Origin: Microlunatus kandeliicorticis
GTDB lineage: Bacteria > Actinomycetota > Actinomycetes > Propionibacteriales > Propionibacteriaceae
NCBI RefSeq assembly: GCF_014137855.1
Contig: NZ_JACGWT010000003.1
Span: forward strand, 496,001-560,000
Direction: 5' to 3'
DNA length: 64,000 bases
Part shown: positions 7,622-15,662 of the stretch, in pieces
Layout of the letters: each line of letters begins with the position of its first letter
Numbering within the stretch: position 1 is the first letter of the stretch
Made by a program: the position numbers and the translations under genes
Notes under the pieces: model-generated
Seen by the model: only the letters and a program-made list of their open reading frames with translations
Told to the model about the DNA's origin: nothing
Database searches by the model: none

Positions 7622-9025
7622 GTGTCCGTGGCGTCCGCCGCCCGTGTCCACCCGCCCGTCACCTCACCGTCCTCCACCGACGACGCCGCGCCCGTCCGCG
7701 CCGAGCGCGTCGGGACCCCGGCCGCCACGATCGCCGAGCCGCCGGTCGCGCGCCGCGGCTGGCCGAAGAGCTTCCGGGCCCTCGAGGTCCGCGACTACCG
7801 CCTCTACCTGAGCTCGCAGGTGGTGGCCACGACCGGGCTCTGGATGCAGCGGATCGCTCAGGACTGGCTGATCCTCCAGCTGACCGGCAAGGTGAGCATG
7901 GTCGGCATCGCGGTCGCCCTGCAGTTCGCGCCGGTGTTGATCTTCGGGCTGTTCGGCGGGGTGATCGCCGACCGCTTCCCCAAGCGCAGGATCCTGATGA
8001 TCACCCAGTCGACCGCGGCGCTGATGGCGATCGCGCTGGGCACCCTCGCGCTCACCCACACCGTCCAGGCCTGGCACGTGCTGGTGATCGCCACCGTCCT
8101 CGGCTTCGTCACCGTGGTGGACAACCCGACCCGGCAGGTGTTCGTCTCCGAGCTGGTCGGCCCGCAGCACATCCGCAACGCGGTCAGCCTCAACTCCTCG
8201 GTCTTCCAGCTCGGCGCGCTCGTCGGCCCGGCGATCTCGGGTGCGCTGATCAGCGCGGTCGGTCAGGGCTGGTCGTTCCTGATCAACGCCGCCTCCTGCC
8301 TGCTGGTGGTGATCATGCTCGCGGTGATCCGGTCGAAGCCGGCCGCCGCGCCCGGCCCGGCCGCCGCGGACACCGTCCCGGTCGAGCGCTGGAGCGAGGG
8401 GCTGCACTTCATCCGCCGTACCCCCGAGGTCGGCTGGACGATCGTGCTGGTCGCCGCGATGGCGTTGTTCGGGCTGAACATGCCGGTGATCCTGTCGGCC
8501 TTCGCCGACCACATCTTCCAGACCGGCGTCGGCGGCTACTCGATCTTCAACTCGATGACCGCCGTCGGGGCCCTGCTCGGCGCCCTGCTGTCGGCCCGCC
8601 GCTCGGGCAAGCTCCGGCTCCGGGCCCTGGTCGGCTTCCTCGCCGGGCTCGGCGCGATGCTGGCGGTCGCCTCGCTGGCGCCGACCGACTGGCTCTTCGC
8701 CGCGGTGCTGGTCAGCGTGGGGCTGTGCACCCTGCTGTTCCTCACCGGCGCCAACTCGCTGGTCCAGATGACCGCCACCCCGCAGCTCCGCGGCCGGGTG
8801 ATGAGCGTCTACCTGCTGGTGCTGCTCGGCGGTCAGTCCGTCGGCGGTCCGCTGGTCGGCCAGCTCGTCGACCTGATCGGCGCCCGCGCCAGCATGGCCG
8901 TCTGCGGGCTGATGGTCCTCGTGGTCTGCGGCGTGGCCGCGATCAAGATGGCGCGCGCCTCGCACCTGCACCTCACCTGGCGCGACCGGCACCACGGCGT
9001 GCTGCCGCACATCGTCCAGCACTGA
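7622..9025 (+). CDS. MFS exporter, DHA3/EntS-like, paralogue
   Basis: About 467 residues and 12 membrane segments. Motifs 'WMQRIAQDWLIL', 'GGVIADRFPKR' and 'VDNPTRQVFVSELVG' mirror those of the exporter at 813-2210, so the two are paralogues of the MFS_3/EntS-like group. The start is uncertain: GTG at 7622 is used, GTG at 7628 is equally possible, and an in-frame TTG at 7505 would place an Arg/Ser/Gly-rich stretch before the family's N-terminus. No clear Shine-Dalgarno is seen. Regulation by the divergent LysR protein is likely. Substrate unknown. Confidence 0.85.
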   Translation: MSVASAARVHPPVTSPSSTDDAAPVRAERVGTPAATIAEPPVARRGWPKSFRALEVRDYRLYLSSQVVATTGLWMQRIAQDWLILQLTGKVSMVGIAVALQFAPVLIFGLFGGVIADRFPKRRILMITQSTAALMAIALGTLALTHTVQAWHVLVIATVLGFVTVVDNPTRQVFVSELVGPQHIRNAVSLNSSVFQLGALVGPAISGALISAVGQGWSFLINAASCLLVVIMLAVIRSKPAAAPGPAAADTVPVERWSEGLHFIRRTPEVGWTIVLVAAMALFGLNMPVILSAFADHIFQTGVGGYSIFNSMTAVGALLGALLSARRSGKLRLRALVGFLAGLGAMLAVASLAPTDWLFAAVLVSVGLCTLLFLTGANSLVQMTATPQLRGRVMSVYLLVLLGGQSVGGPLVGQLVDLIGARASMAVCGLMVLVVCGVAAIKMARASHLHLTWRDRHHGVLPHIVQH

Positions 9026-9089
9026 GCCGGCCGGCACCGACTCGTCCGGCACCGACTCTTCCGGGGCCGTCGGGCGGGATGATGGCGGG

Positions 9090-9458
9090 GTGACCCAGCC
9101 CGATCCCGTCCGGCCGGCGGCGGACGAGTCAGGGCCGGCCGTGCTCGGCCCGGTGGTCGACGACCAGACCCGGTGCGCGCACTGGTCGGGGCCGACCGAC
9201 GTGGTCGCCATCCGGTTCGCCTGCTGCGACACCTTCTATCCCTGCCTCAGCTGCCACGCCGAGACCGCCGTCCACCCGGCGCGACGGTGGCCGCGCGACG
9301 CGTGGGACACGCCGGCGGTCCTCTGCGGCGTCTGCCGCACCGAGCTCACCGTCGCGACCTACCTCGGCCTCGACGCCGACGCGCCGGCCTGCCCGCAGTG
9401 CGGCGCGGCCTTCAACCCGGGCTGTGCGCGGCACCGGCACCACTACTTCGAGGTCTGA
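9090..9458 (+). CDS. CHY-type zinc finger protein
   Basis: A 122-residue protein with the CHY zinc-finger pattern: CAHW (about 29-32), FACCDTFYPCLSCH (about 44-57), VLCGVCRTEL and CPQCGAAFNPGC followed by the tail HRHHYF. Eight or more Cys/His ligands suggest two or three zinc ions. Bacterial stand-alone CHY proteins are of unknown function; eukaryotic relatives are ubiquitin ligases or mitochondrial zinc proteins such as Hot13. It starts with a GTG 64 bp after the MFS gene and may be co-transcribed with it. Confidence 0.85.
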   Translation: MTQPDPVRPAADESGPAVLGPVVDDQTRCAHWSGPTDVVAIRFACCDTFYPCLSCHAETAVHPARRWPRDAWDTPAVLCGVCRTELTVATYLGLDADAPACPQCGAAFNPGCARHRHHYFEV

Positions 9459-9504
9459 GGCCGGTCCCGGGGCGGCTGCCCCCGCCCCGATTAAGCTGAC
9501 GATC

Positions 9505-10455
9505 ATGGCCAGCTGGCAGGACGGACCGGAGTACGCGCCGCTCGAGCGGCCGTCCGCGTTCGACCCGTCCGGGCTCGCCCCGCTCGACCAGGCCCCGCCG
9601 TTCGTCCAGCCGGCCGCCAACGCCCCGGCCGAGCGCCCGCGGTTCGACGGGCCCGGGGTCGCGCTGGCCCCGCTGGCGGCGCTGGTGCCCGCCGAGGAAG
9701 GACCCCGGCGCGACCCGCACGAGCCGTTCGCCGTGGCCAGCAGCACCCTGACCGAGACCACCAGCGCCTGGAGCGCCGCCCGCGGCACCGCCGGATCACT
9801 CGGCGGCGCCCCGACCGCCGCGTCCGCGCCGGGGCAGGCCGGTGCCGTCCAGGCCGGTCCCGTCCAGGCCACCCCCGTCCAGGCCGGCTGGGGTCCGCCC
9901 ACCGGTGACCCGGTGACCGCACCGCCCACGACGGGTTGGCCGCCGCCGGACCAACCGCTGGTGCTCACCTCCGCGGCACCGCCCAGTCAGAACGGCTTCG
10001 CCGCGCCCGGCAGCAACGCCTGGTTCGGCGCGCCCCCGCTGCAGCAGCCGGCCCCCTGGGGTCCCCGCCGGGTCACCGCCGGCGAGGTGTGGCGCGCGGT
10101 GACCCCGGGCGTCTGGGTCACGCTCGGCCTCGGCATCCTCTTCGGGCTGCTCACCTCGATCACCCCGCTCGCCTACGCGATCGCCTGGGTGCTGGCCACC
10201 CGGATCCGGGTCGCCCGGAAGCACATCCTCCGCTCGTTCACGATCGGGCTGGGCGTGATCATCCTGCTCTGGCTGATCTCGCTCGCCCTGAGCAGCGGTT
10301 ACCTCACCGGGTTCGAGATCCTCTCCCGCTGCACGCTCGCCGTGTGCCTCGGGCAGCTCGTCTCGCTCCCGACGCTGGCCTACCTCGGTCTGCGCCGCGG
10401 CGAACAGCCCGCGCCGCCGCCCGGCCAGTACCCGCCGCGCTCGCCGTGGGGGTGA
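9505..10455 (+). CDS. Pro/Ala-rich membrane protein of unknown function
   Basis: A 316-residue protein. Residues 1-190 are low-complexity, rich in Ala, Pro and Gly, with short repeats of the AGPVQATPVQAG type, and are probably disordered and cytosolic. From about residue 200 four hydrophobic segments follow (VWVTLGLGILFGLLTSI, then PLAYAIAWVLAT, then FTIGLGVIILLWLISLAL, then a last near 'CTLAVCLGQLVSLPTLAY'). The tail is again Pro-rich. The ATG at 9505 is preferred to a frame start 81 nt upstream that overlaps the previous gene. It overlaps the next gene by GTGA and so is coupled to it. I do not recognise a family. Confidence 0.75.
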   Translation: MASWQDGPEYAPLERPSAFDPSGLAPLDQAPPFVQPAANAPAERPRFDGPGVALAPLAALVPAEEGPRRDPHEPFAVASSTLTETTSAWSAARGTAGSLGGAPTAASAPGQAGAVQAGPVQATPVQAGWGPPTGDPVTAPPTTGWPPPDQPLVLTSAAPPSQNGFAAPGSNAWFGAPPLQQPAPWGPRRVTAGEVWRAVTPGVWVTLGLGILFGLLTSITPLAYAIAWVLATRIRVARKHILRSFTIGLGVIILLWLISLALSSGYLTGFEILSRCTLAVCLGQLVSLPTLAYLGLRRGEQPAPPPGQYPPRSPWG

Positions 10456-12674
10456 CCCGCACGGGGTCGAGCGCGAGCGCGACGCCGCGGAGCCTGGGTG
10501 AGGCGGTCCGCGGTCTCGACCGCGACGGGCTGGTCGCGCTGCTCCGGGCGCGTCCGGACCTCTCCTATCCGCTGCCGCGCGACCTGACCGAGCTCGCCAC
10601 CCAGGCCGCGACGTCGCCGTCGGTGCGGCGCGCCGTCGACCGTCTGGACGCCTGGCAGCGGCACGTGCTGGAGGCGCTGGCCTGCGGCGACGACCCGTGC
10701 ACCCTCGACGACCTGCTGCCGCTGCTCGCAGGTCCCGGGGTGACCCGCGCGGCGGTGGCCGCGGCGGTCGATGCGCTCCGGACGAGGGCCCTGCTCTGGG
10801 GGCCCGACGACGGGCTCCGGCTGGTCCGTGCGGTCCGCGAACACCTTGGCGCCTATCCCGGCGGGCTGGCCCCGCCGTCGTCGCGGCCGCTGCCCGAGGC
10901 GGAGATCGCCGCGGAGATCGAGGCCGCCGGCGTGGAGGCGGCAGCGGTGCTGCGGCGGCTGCAGTGGGGTCCGCCGACCGGCGCGGTCCGCGACGCCGAG
11001 CGCGCGGTCAGCGTCGCGCAGGCGCGCACCCCGGTCGAGCGGCTGCTGGCCCGGCGGCTGCTGCGACCGCAGGGACCCGACACGGTCGTGCTGCCCCGCG
11101 AGGTCGCCCTGCACCTGCGCGCCCGCGACGGCGGCGGATTGCTGGCCGAGCACCCGCCGGCACCGACGCCGCCGGTGCTGTCCGCCGAGCAGCGCGACGT
11201 CGCCCGGACCGACCGGGCCGCGACCGGGGCCGCGCTGGCCGCGCTGCACGACGTCGACGTGGTCGTGCAGGCGGTCGCCGAGCAGACGCTGTCGCTGCTC
11301 CGGGACGGCCGACTGGCCACCCGCGACCTGACCACCGTCGCCCGCCTGCTCGCGGCCGAGGCCGACTACGCCACCTTCGCGATCGAGCTCGCCGCGGCCG
11401 CCGACCTGATCGAGGGCCGCCCGGGGCTCCGGCTCCAGGCGACCACCGTCTACGACCGCTGGGCCGCCGCCGACGCCCCGACCCGGTGGCGGCGGCTGGC
11501 CGACGCCTGGCTCGGCGCCGACCGCTACTTCCTCGCCGCCGCCGCCGACGGCGGACGTCCGCTCGGCCCCGAGGCCGGGTCGTCCCGGGCCCGCGAGACC
11601 CGTGCTCTGGTGCTCGACTGCGTGGCCACCCTCCCGCCCGGCTCGCTGGTCGACGTCGATCCGGTGGTCGAGCTGGCCCGGTGGCGGCGCCCGGCGCTGG
11701 CCCGGCCCGAGCGGTTGCTCCGCCAGGTGGTCGAGTGGACCTGGCGTGAGGCGGAGTGGCTGGGCTTGAGCGCCCTCGGCGCCACGTCCACGCACTGGTC
11801 GCTGCTGGCCCGCCGGCAGCCGCTGACCGACGCCCTCGCCGGACTGTTCCCGGACCCGATCCGCGAGATCGTCATCCAGTCCGACCTGACCGCGGTCGCG
11901 CCCGGGCCGCTGGCCCACGACGTGGCGACCGACCTGCGGCTGATGGCCGACGAGGAGTCCCGCGGCGGCGGCGCGGTCTACCGGTTCGGGCCGACCTCGA
12001 TCCGGCGCGCCTTCGACGCCGGCTGGGCCGCCCAGCAGCTGCACGCCTGGCTGGCCGAGCACTCGGTGACGCCGGTGCCGCAGCCGCTGAGCTACCTCGT
12101 CGACGACGTCGCTCGGCAGCACGGCAGCATCCGGGTCGGACCCGCCGAGGCCGTGCTCCGGATCGAGGACCCCGCCCAGCAGGCGTCGCTGCTCGGCCAC
12201 CCGGAGGCCGGCGCGCTGCGGCTGCGGGTGCTGGCTCCCGGCGTGCTGGCCAGCGGGGCACCACCCGAGGAGGTCGTCCGGCTGCTCCAGCGGATCGGGC
12301 TGACCCCGATCGCCGAGGACGACGACGGCCGGGTGCTCTCGGCCCGGCCGCCCGAGCGCGCGGTGCTCCGCCGCGAGCAAGCGCCCCGGCTGCCGGAGCC
12401 CGAGGAGGTGGCCGACGCGGTGCTGGCCGCTGACGCGCGGCGCGGCTCGGTGCCCGAGCCCGACACGGCCGGCGCGCTCGAGCTGCTCACCGACGCCGCC
12501 CGCGCCGGACGTCCGGTCCGGATCGGTTGGGTCGACCCCGACGGCGACCGCACCGAGCGGGTGCTCGACGGGCTGAGCCTCTCCCCCGGTCTGGTCCGCG
12601 CCACCGACCCGGCGACCGACGAGACCGTCAGCATCCCGCTGGCCCGGATCTCGGTCGTCCGGCCGACGGACTGA
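10452..12674 (+). CDS. Helicase-associated C3-domain protein, Rv0862c-like
   Basis: A 740-residue protein lacking Walker motifs. The region from about 330 to 620, including 'IVIQSDLTAVAPGPLAHDV' and 'VYRFGPTSIRRAFDAG', matches the helicase-conserved C3 domain (XPB/Ssl2-like) of the mycobacterial Rv0862c group. The N-terminus (about 15-110) looks like paired winged helices, and the last 60 residues ('RPVRIGWVDPDGDRTERVLD' onward) resemble a WYL-type fold. The gene begins with a GTG overlapping the previous stop. As in Mycobacterium, where Rv0862c adjoins ercc3/Rv0861c, it lies close to an XPB gene, which suggests a shared DNA-repair role. Length matches the family (about 750). Confidence 0.85.
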   Translation: MTRTGSSASATPRSLGEAVRGLDRDGLVALLRARPDLSYPLPRDLTELATQAATSPSVRRAVDRLDAWQRHVLEALACGDDPCTLDDLLPLLAGPGVTRAAVAAAVDALRTRALLWGPDDGLRLVRAVREHLGAYPGGLAPPSSRPLPEAEIAAEIEAAGVEAAAVLRRLQWGPPTGAVRDAERAVSVAQARTPVERLLARRLLRPQGPDTVVLPREVALHLRARDGGGLLAEHPPAPTPPVLSAEQRDVARTDRAATGAALAALHDVDVVVQAVAEQTLSLLRDGRLATRDLTTVARLLAAEADYATFAIELAAAADLIEGRPGLRLQATTVYDRWAAADAPTRWRRLADAWLGADRYFLAAAADGGRPLGPEAGSSRARETRALVLDCVATLPPGSLVDVDPVVELARWRRPALARPERLLRQVVEWTWREAEWLGLSALGATSTHWSLLARRQPLTDALAGLFPDPIREIVIQSDLTAVAPGPLAHDVATDLRLMADEESRGGGAVYRFGPTSIRRAFDAGWAAQQLHAWLAEHSVTPVPQPLSYLVDDVARQHGSIRVGPAEAVLRIEDPAQQASLLGHPEAGALRLRVLAPGVLASGAPPEEVVRLLQRIGLTPIAEDDDGRVLSARPPERAVLRREQAPRLPEPEEVADAVLAADARRGSVPEPDTAGALELLTDAARAGRPVRIGWVDPDGDRTERVLDGLSLSPGLVRATDPATDETVSIPLARISVVRPTD

Positions 12675-12729
12675 CCCGGTCCTCTCAACCGGGCCCTGCT
12701 GGACGCGCCGCTCAGCCCCTGCCGTCGGG

Positions 12730-13083
12730 TCAGTTGAGCCGCGAGGTCCAGTCGGCGGGGACGCGGTCGGCCGGGCCCGGAGCCGGCTGGTCGACCGGGT
12801 GCTCGGTCGGGCCGACCAGCTCGGGGCCCTCGAAGGCCACCTCGGTGCGGAAGTCCCAGAACCAGTCCTCGCCCGGCTCGAAGCTGGTCATCACCGGGTG
12901 GCCGGTCTCGCGGTAGTGGCCGGTGGCGTGCTGGGACGGCGAGCTGTCACAGCAGCCGATGTGCCCGCACGCGGCGCAGCGCCGGAGGTGGAACCACCAG
13001 CCGCCACCGGCCTCGCACTCGGCGCAGCCGTGGCCGCTGGGCGGCACGTCCGGATCGATCTCCACGGGCTCTGCGGTCGCCAT
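12730..13083 (-). CDS. UBP-type zinc finger protein
   Basis: A 117-residue protein with a UBP/ZnF-UBP domain: C-A-E-C at about 20-23, 'WFHLRRCAACGHIGCCDSSP' (about 30-49), then HATGHYRETGHPV and a Trp-rich 'EDWFWDF'. The spaced Cys and His residues can hold three zinc ions as in eukaryotic deubiquitinase ZnF-UBP domains. Prokaryotic stand-alone versions have no settled function. It sits on the opposite strand between the Rv0862c-like gene and XPB, interrupting that pair. Confidence 0.88.
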   Translation of the reverse strand: MATAEPVEIDPDVPPSGHGCAECEAGGGWWFHLRRCAACGHIGCCDSSPSQHATGHYRETGHPVMTSFEPGEDWFWDFRTEVAFEGPELVGPTEHPVDQPAPGPADRVPADWTSRLN

Positions 13084-13169
13084 GGGCCGACTCTAGCCAC
13101 GCCGGCCCGGGCCGGTGCAGAGCCGACCTAAGCTGGAGCGATGCCCGCTCGTCCGTCCAAGGAGCACGT

Positions 13170-14816
13170 GTGAACGCAGGTCCTCTGGTCGTCCAGTCCG
13201 ACCGCAGTCTGCTGCTCGAGGTCGACCATCCCGACGCCCCCGCCTGCCGGATCGCCATCGCCCCGTTCGCCGAGCTGGAGCGGGCCCCCGAGCACATCCA
13301 CACCTACCGGCTGACGCCGCTCGGGCTGTGGAACGCCCGCGCCGCCGGGCACGACGCCGAGCAGGTGGTCGACGTGCTGCTCACCTACAGCCGCTACCCG
13401 GTGCCGCCGTCGCTGCTGGTCGACGTCGCCGACACCATGGACCGCTACGGCCGCTTGCGGATCGAGAAGCACCCGACCCACGGTCTGGTGCTGGTCAGCA
13501 CCGACCGCGCGGTGCTCACCGAGGTGCTCAAGAGCGCGCGGGTCAAAGGGCTGCTGGGCAACCGGATCGACGACGACACCGTGGTGGTGCACCCGTCGGA
13601 GCGCGGCCACCTCAAACAGGTCCTGCTCAAGCTGGGCTGGCCCGCCGAGGACCTCGCCGGCTACGTCGACGGCGAGGCGCACGCGATCGACCTGACCGAG
13701 GACGGCTGGTCGCTGCGGCCGTACCAGAAGGAGGCGGCCGAGTCGTTCTGGCACGGTGGGTCCGGCGTGGTCGTGCTGCCCTGCGGCGCGGGCAAGACGA
13801 TCGTCGGCGCGGCCGCCATGGCCGCGGCCCGCGCGACGACGTTGATCCTGGTCACCAACACCGTCTCGGCCCGGCAGTGGCGCGACGAGCTGATCAAGCG
13901 GACCACGCTGACCGCCGACGAGATCGGCGAGTACTCCGGGGCCAAGAAGGAGATCCGCCCGGTCACCATCGCCACCTACCAGGTGATCACCACCAAGCGC
14001 GGCGGGGTGCACCCGCACCTCGAGCTCTTCGACGCCCGCGACTGGGGTCTGATCCTCTACGACGAGGTGCACCTGCTGCCGGCCCCGGTGTTCCGGATGA
14101 CCGCCGACCTGCAGGCCCGGCGTCGGCTCGGGCTGACCGCGACGCTGGTCCGCGAGGACGGCCGCGAGGGCGACGTGTTCAGTCTGATCGGCCCGAAGCG
14201 CTACGACGCGCCGTGGAAGGACATCGAGCAGCAGGGCTACATCGCCCCGGCCGACTGCGTCGAGGTGCGGGTCACGCTGACCGACCACGAGCGGATGACG
14301 TACGCGGTGGCCGAGGAGGACGTCAAGTACCGGCTGGCCGCGACGGCGGACACCAAGACCGACGTGGTCGTCGACCTGGTGGCCAAGCACCGCGGGGTGC
14401 CCACCCTGGTGATCGGCCAGTACGTCGACCAGCTCGACGAGCTGGCCGAACGGCTCGGCGCGCCGTTGATCAAGGGCGAGACCAGCGTCCGGCAGCGGGA
14501 GAAGCTCTACGAGCAGTTCCGGTCGGGCGAGATTGACCTGCTGGTGGTGAGCAAGGTCGCCAACTTCTCGGTCGACCTGCCCACCGCGCAGGTGGCGATC
14601 CAGGTCTCCGGCGCCTTCGGCTCGCGGCAGGAGGAGGCCCAGCGGCTCGGCCGGCTGCTCCGCCCCAAGCAGGACCACACCACCGCCCGCTTCTACGCCG
14701 TGGTCTCGCGCGACACCGTCGACGCCGAGTTCGCCCAGCACCGGCAGCGTTTCCTCGCCGAGCAGGGCTACGGCTACCGGATCATGGACGCCGAGGACGC
14801 GATCGCCGCCGAGTGA
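13170..14816 (+). CDS. DNA repair helicase XPB (ERCC3-like)
   Basis: A 548-residue superfamily 2 helicase, close to the 540-550 residues of actinobacterial XPB. An N-terminal damage-recognition-like domain (about 1-170) precedes helicase domain 1 with Walker A PCGAGKT (about 204-210), the DEVH box (about 297-300), and the XPB-type RED motif in VREDGREGD (about 330). Motif VI reads 'QRLGRLLRPKQ'. It should unwind DNA 3'-5' in an ATP-dependent manner, probably in nucleotide excision repair. The GTG at 13170 follows an AAGGAG site by 5 nt. It lies downstream of its usual partner gene with a small zinc-finger gene between. Confidence 0.93.
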   Translation: MNAGPLVVQSDRSLLLEVDHPDAPACRIAIAPFAELERAPEHIHTYRLTPLGLWNARAAGHDAEQVVDVLLTYSRYPVPPSLLVDVADTMDRYGRLRIEKHPTHGLVLVSTDRAVLTEVLKSARVKGLLGNRIDDDTVVVHPSERGHLKQVLLKLGWPAEDLAGYVDGEAHAIDLTEDGWSLRPYQKEAAESFWHGGSGVVVLPCGAGKTIVGAAAMAAARATTLILVTNTVSARQWRDELIKRTTLTADEIGEYSGAKKEIRPVTIATYQVITTKRGGVHPHLELFDARDWGLILYDEVHLLPAPVFRMTADLQARRRLGLTATLVREDGREGDVFSLIGPKRYDAPWKDIEQQGYIAPADCVEVRVTLTDHERMTYAVAEEDVKYRLAATADTKTDVVVDLVAKHRGVPTLVIGQYVDQLDELAERLGAPLIKGETSVRQREKLYEQFRSGEIDLLVVSKVANFSVDLPTAQVAIQVSGAFGSRQEEAQRLGRLLRPKQDHTTARFYAVVSRDTVDAEFAQHRQRFLAEQGYGYRIMDAEDAIAAE

Positions 14817-14832
14817 TCACCTCACCCCGAGT

Positions 14833-15023
14833 GTCCTGAGCCCGTCGAAGGGCAGCAAACGGAACCCGGACACCCAACCCCTGCACGGTGCCCTGAGCCC
14901 GTCGAGGGGCAGCAAACGGAACCCGGACACCCAACCCCTGCACGGTGCCCTGAGCCTGTCGAAGGGCGAGAACGGCGCCTCAGCAGTGAACTCCTGAACG
15001 GTGCCCTGAGCCTGTCGAAGGGC
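14833..15023 (-). repeat. REP array A, four units, left of the GIY-YIG gene
   Basis: Four copies of the palindrome CCCTGAGCCTGTCGAAGGG and variants, all in one orientation, spaced 57, 57 and 56 bp. The first two units carry almost identical spacers (AGCAAACGGAACCCGGACAC and following). The last ends 90 bp before the GIY-YIG start. The array on the other side of that gene has the opposite orientation. Confidence 0.85.
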
Positions 15024-15035
15024 AGCCGACCCGAG

Positions 15036-15062
15036 CTGTGGACAACCGAGCGTCATCCACAG
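15036..15062. promoter_or_regulatory. Inverted repeat with DnaA-box-like halves upstream of the nuclease gene
   Basis: CTGTGGA (15036-15042) is mirrored by TCCACAG (15056-15062). The left half read on the minus strand gives TTGTCCACA (15037-15045), the actinobacterial DnaA-box consensus; the right half reads CATCCACAG. Could be an operator or DnaA-responsive site. Based on symmetry only. Confidence 0.35.
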
Positions 15063-15112
15063 ATGCGGAACACGCCCGACGATCGCACCGTCCACCGCTC
15101 CACTCTCGAAGC

Positions 15113-15394
15113 GTGCCGTACACCTACATCCTCGAGTGCGCAGACGGGTCGCTCTACGTCGGGAGCACCCGGAACCTCGATCAGCGGGTCAACGAGCACG
15201 CGCTGGGCACAGTCGCCGGGCACACGGCGACCAGACGGCCGGTGAAGCTCGTCTGGTACCAGGAGTCCGAGCGGATCAGTGACGCCTACTGGCTCGAGCA
15301 CCAGCTGAAGCGATGGCGACGGGAGAAGAAGCTCGCGCTGATCGAGGGGCGGGTTCATGATCTCCCTGCGCTTGCGCGTGGTGCGCGGAGATGA
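15113..15394 (+). CDS. GIY-YIG nuclease family protein
   Basis: A 93-residue single-domain protein of the UPF0213/YhbQ-like GIY-YIG group. It has YTYILECADGSLYVGST (about 3-19), where Tyr-Ile-Leu and Tyr-Val-Gly occupy the GIY and YIG positions, then the catalytic Arg of NLDQRVNEH (about 25) and the metal-binding Glu of YWLEHQLKRW (about 69). The family cleaves single- or double-stranded DNA and is related to homing and repair nucleases. The GTG at 15113 puts the motif at the N-terminus as in relatives. A REP palindrome begins 2 nt after its stop codon, and REP arrays in opposite orientation lie on both sides, with no other gene between. Confidence 0.9.
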   Translation: MPYTYILECADGSLYVGSTRNLDQRVNEHALGTVAGHTATRRPVKLVWYQESERISDAYWLEHQLKRWRREKKLALIEGRVHDLPALARGARR

Positions 15395-15396
15395 TG

Positions 15397-15650
15397 GCGC
15401 TTCGACAGGCTCGGGCACCCCTGAAGGGGTTTGCTGCCCGGGTTCCGTTTTCCGCCCTTCGACAGGCTCAGGGCACCTTTCCACCATCCGCCCTTCGACA
15501 GGCTCAGGGCACCTTTCCACCATCCGCCCTTCGCAGGCTCAGGGCACCGTTCTCCCGACCCACACCCGAAGGGCTCAGGGCACCGGTTCCCGGCGCACTG
15601 CCCGTCGACAGGCTCAGGGCACCGTTCACGCCCCTCGACGGGCTCAGGGC
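15397..15650 (+). repeat. REP array B, about seven units, right of the GIY-YIG gene
   Basis: About seven palindromes of the CCCTTCGACAGGCTCAGGG type, mostly in one orientation, opposite to array A. Units near 15460, 15495 and 15530 are separated by near-identical short spacers (ACCTTTCCACCATCC). The first unit starts 2 nt after the nuclease stop codon; the last ends 12 bp before the stop of the GH63-like gene. Some units are degenerate (for example CGAAGGGCTCAGGGC). Confidence 0.85.
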
Positions 15651-15662
15651 GCGGTTCCGGGT

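Noticed and set aside
14833-15023. 57-bp spaced units as a CRISPR array
   Set aside because: The repeated unit is a REP palindrome with near-identical spacers; CRISPR spacers would differ.
15053-15523. Minus-strand frame antisense to the GIY-YIG gene with CPEPVEG repeats
   Set aside because: PEPVEG and ALSLSKG are translations of the REP palindromes, not protein repeats.
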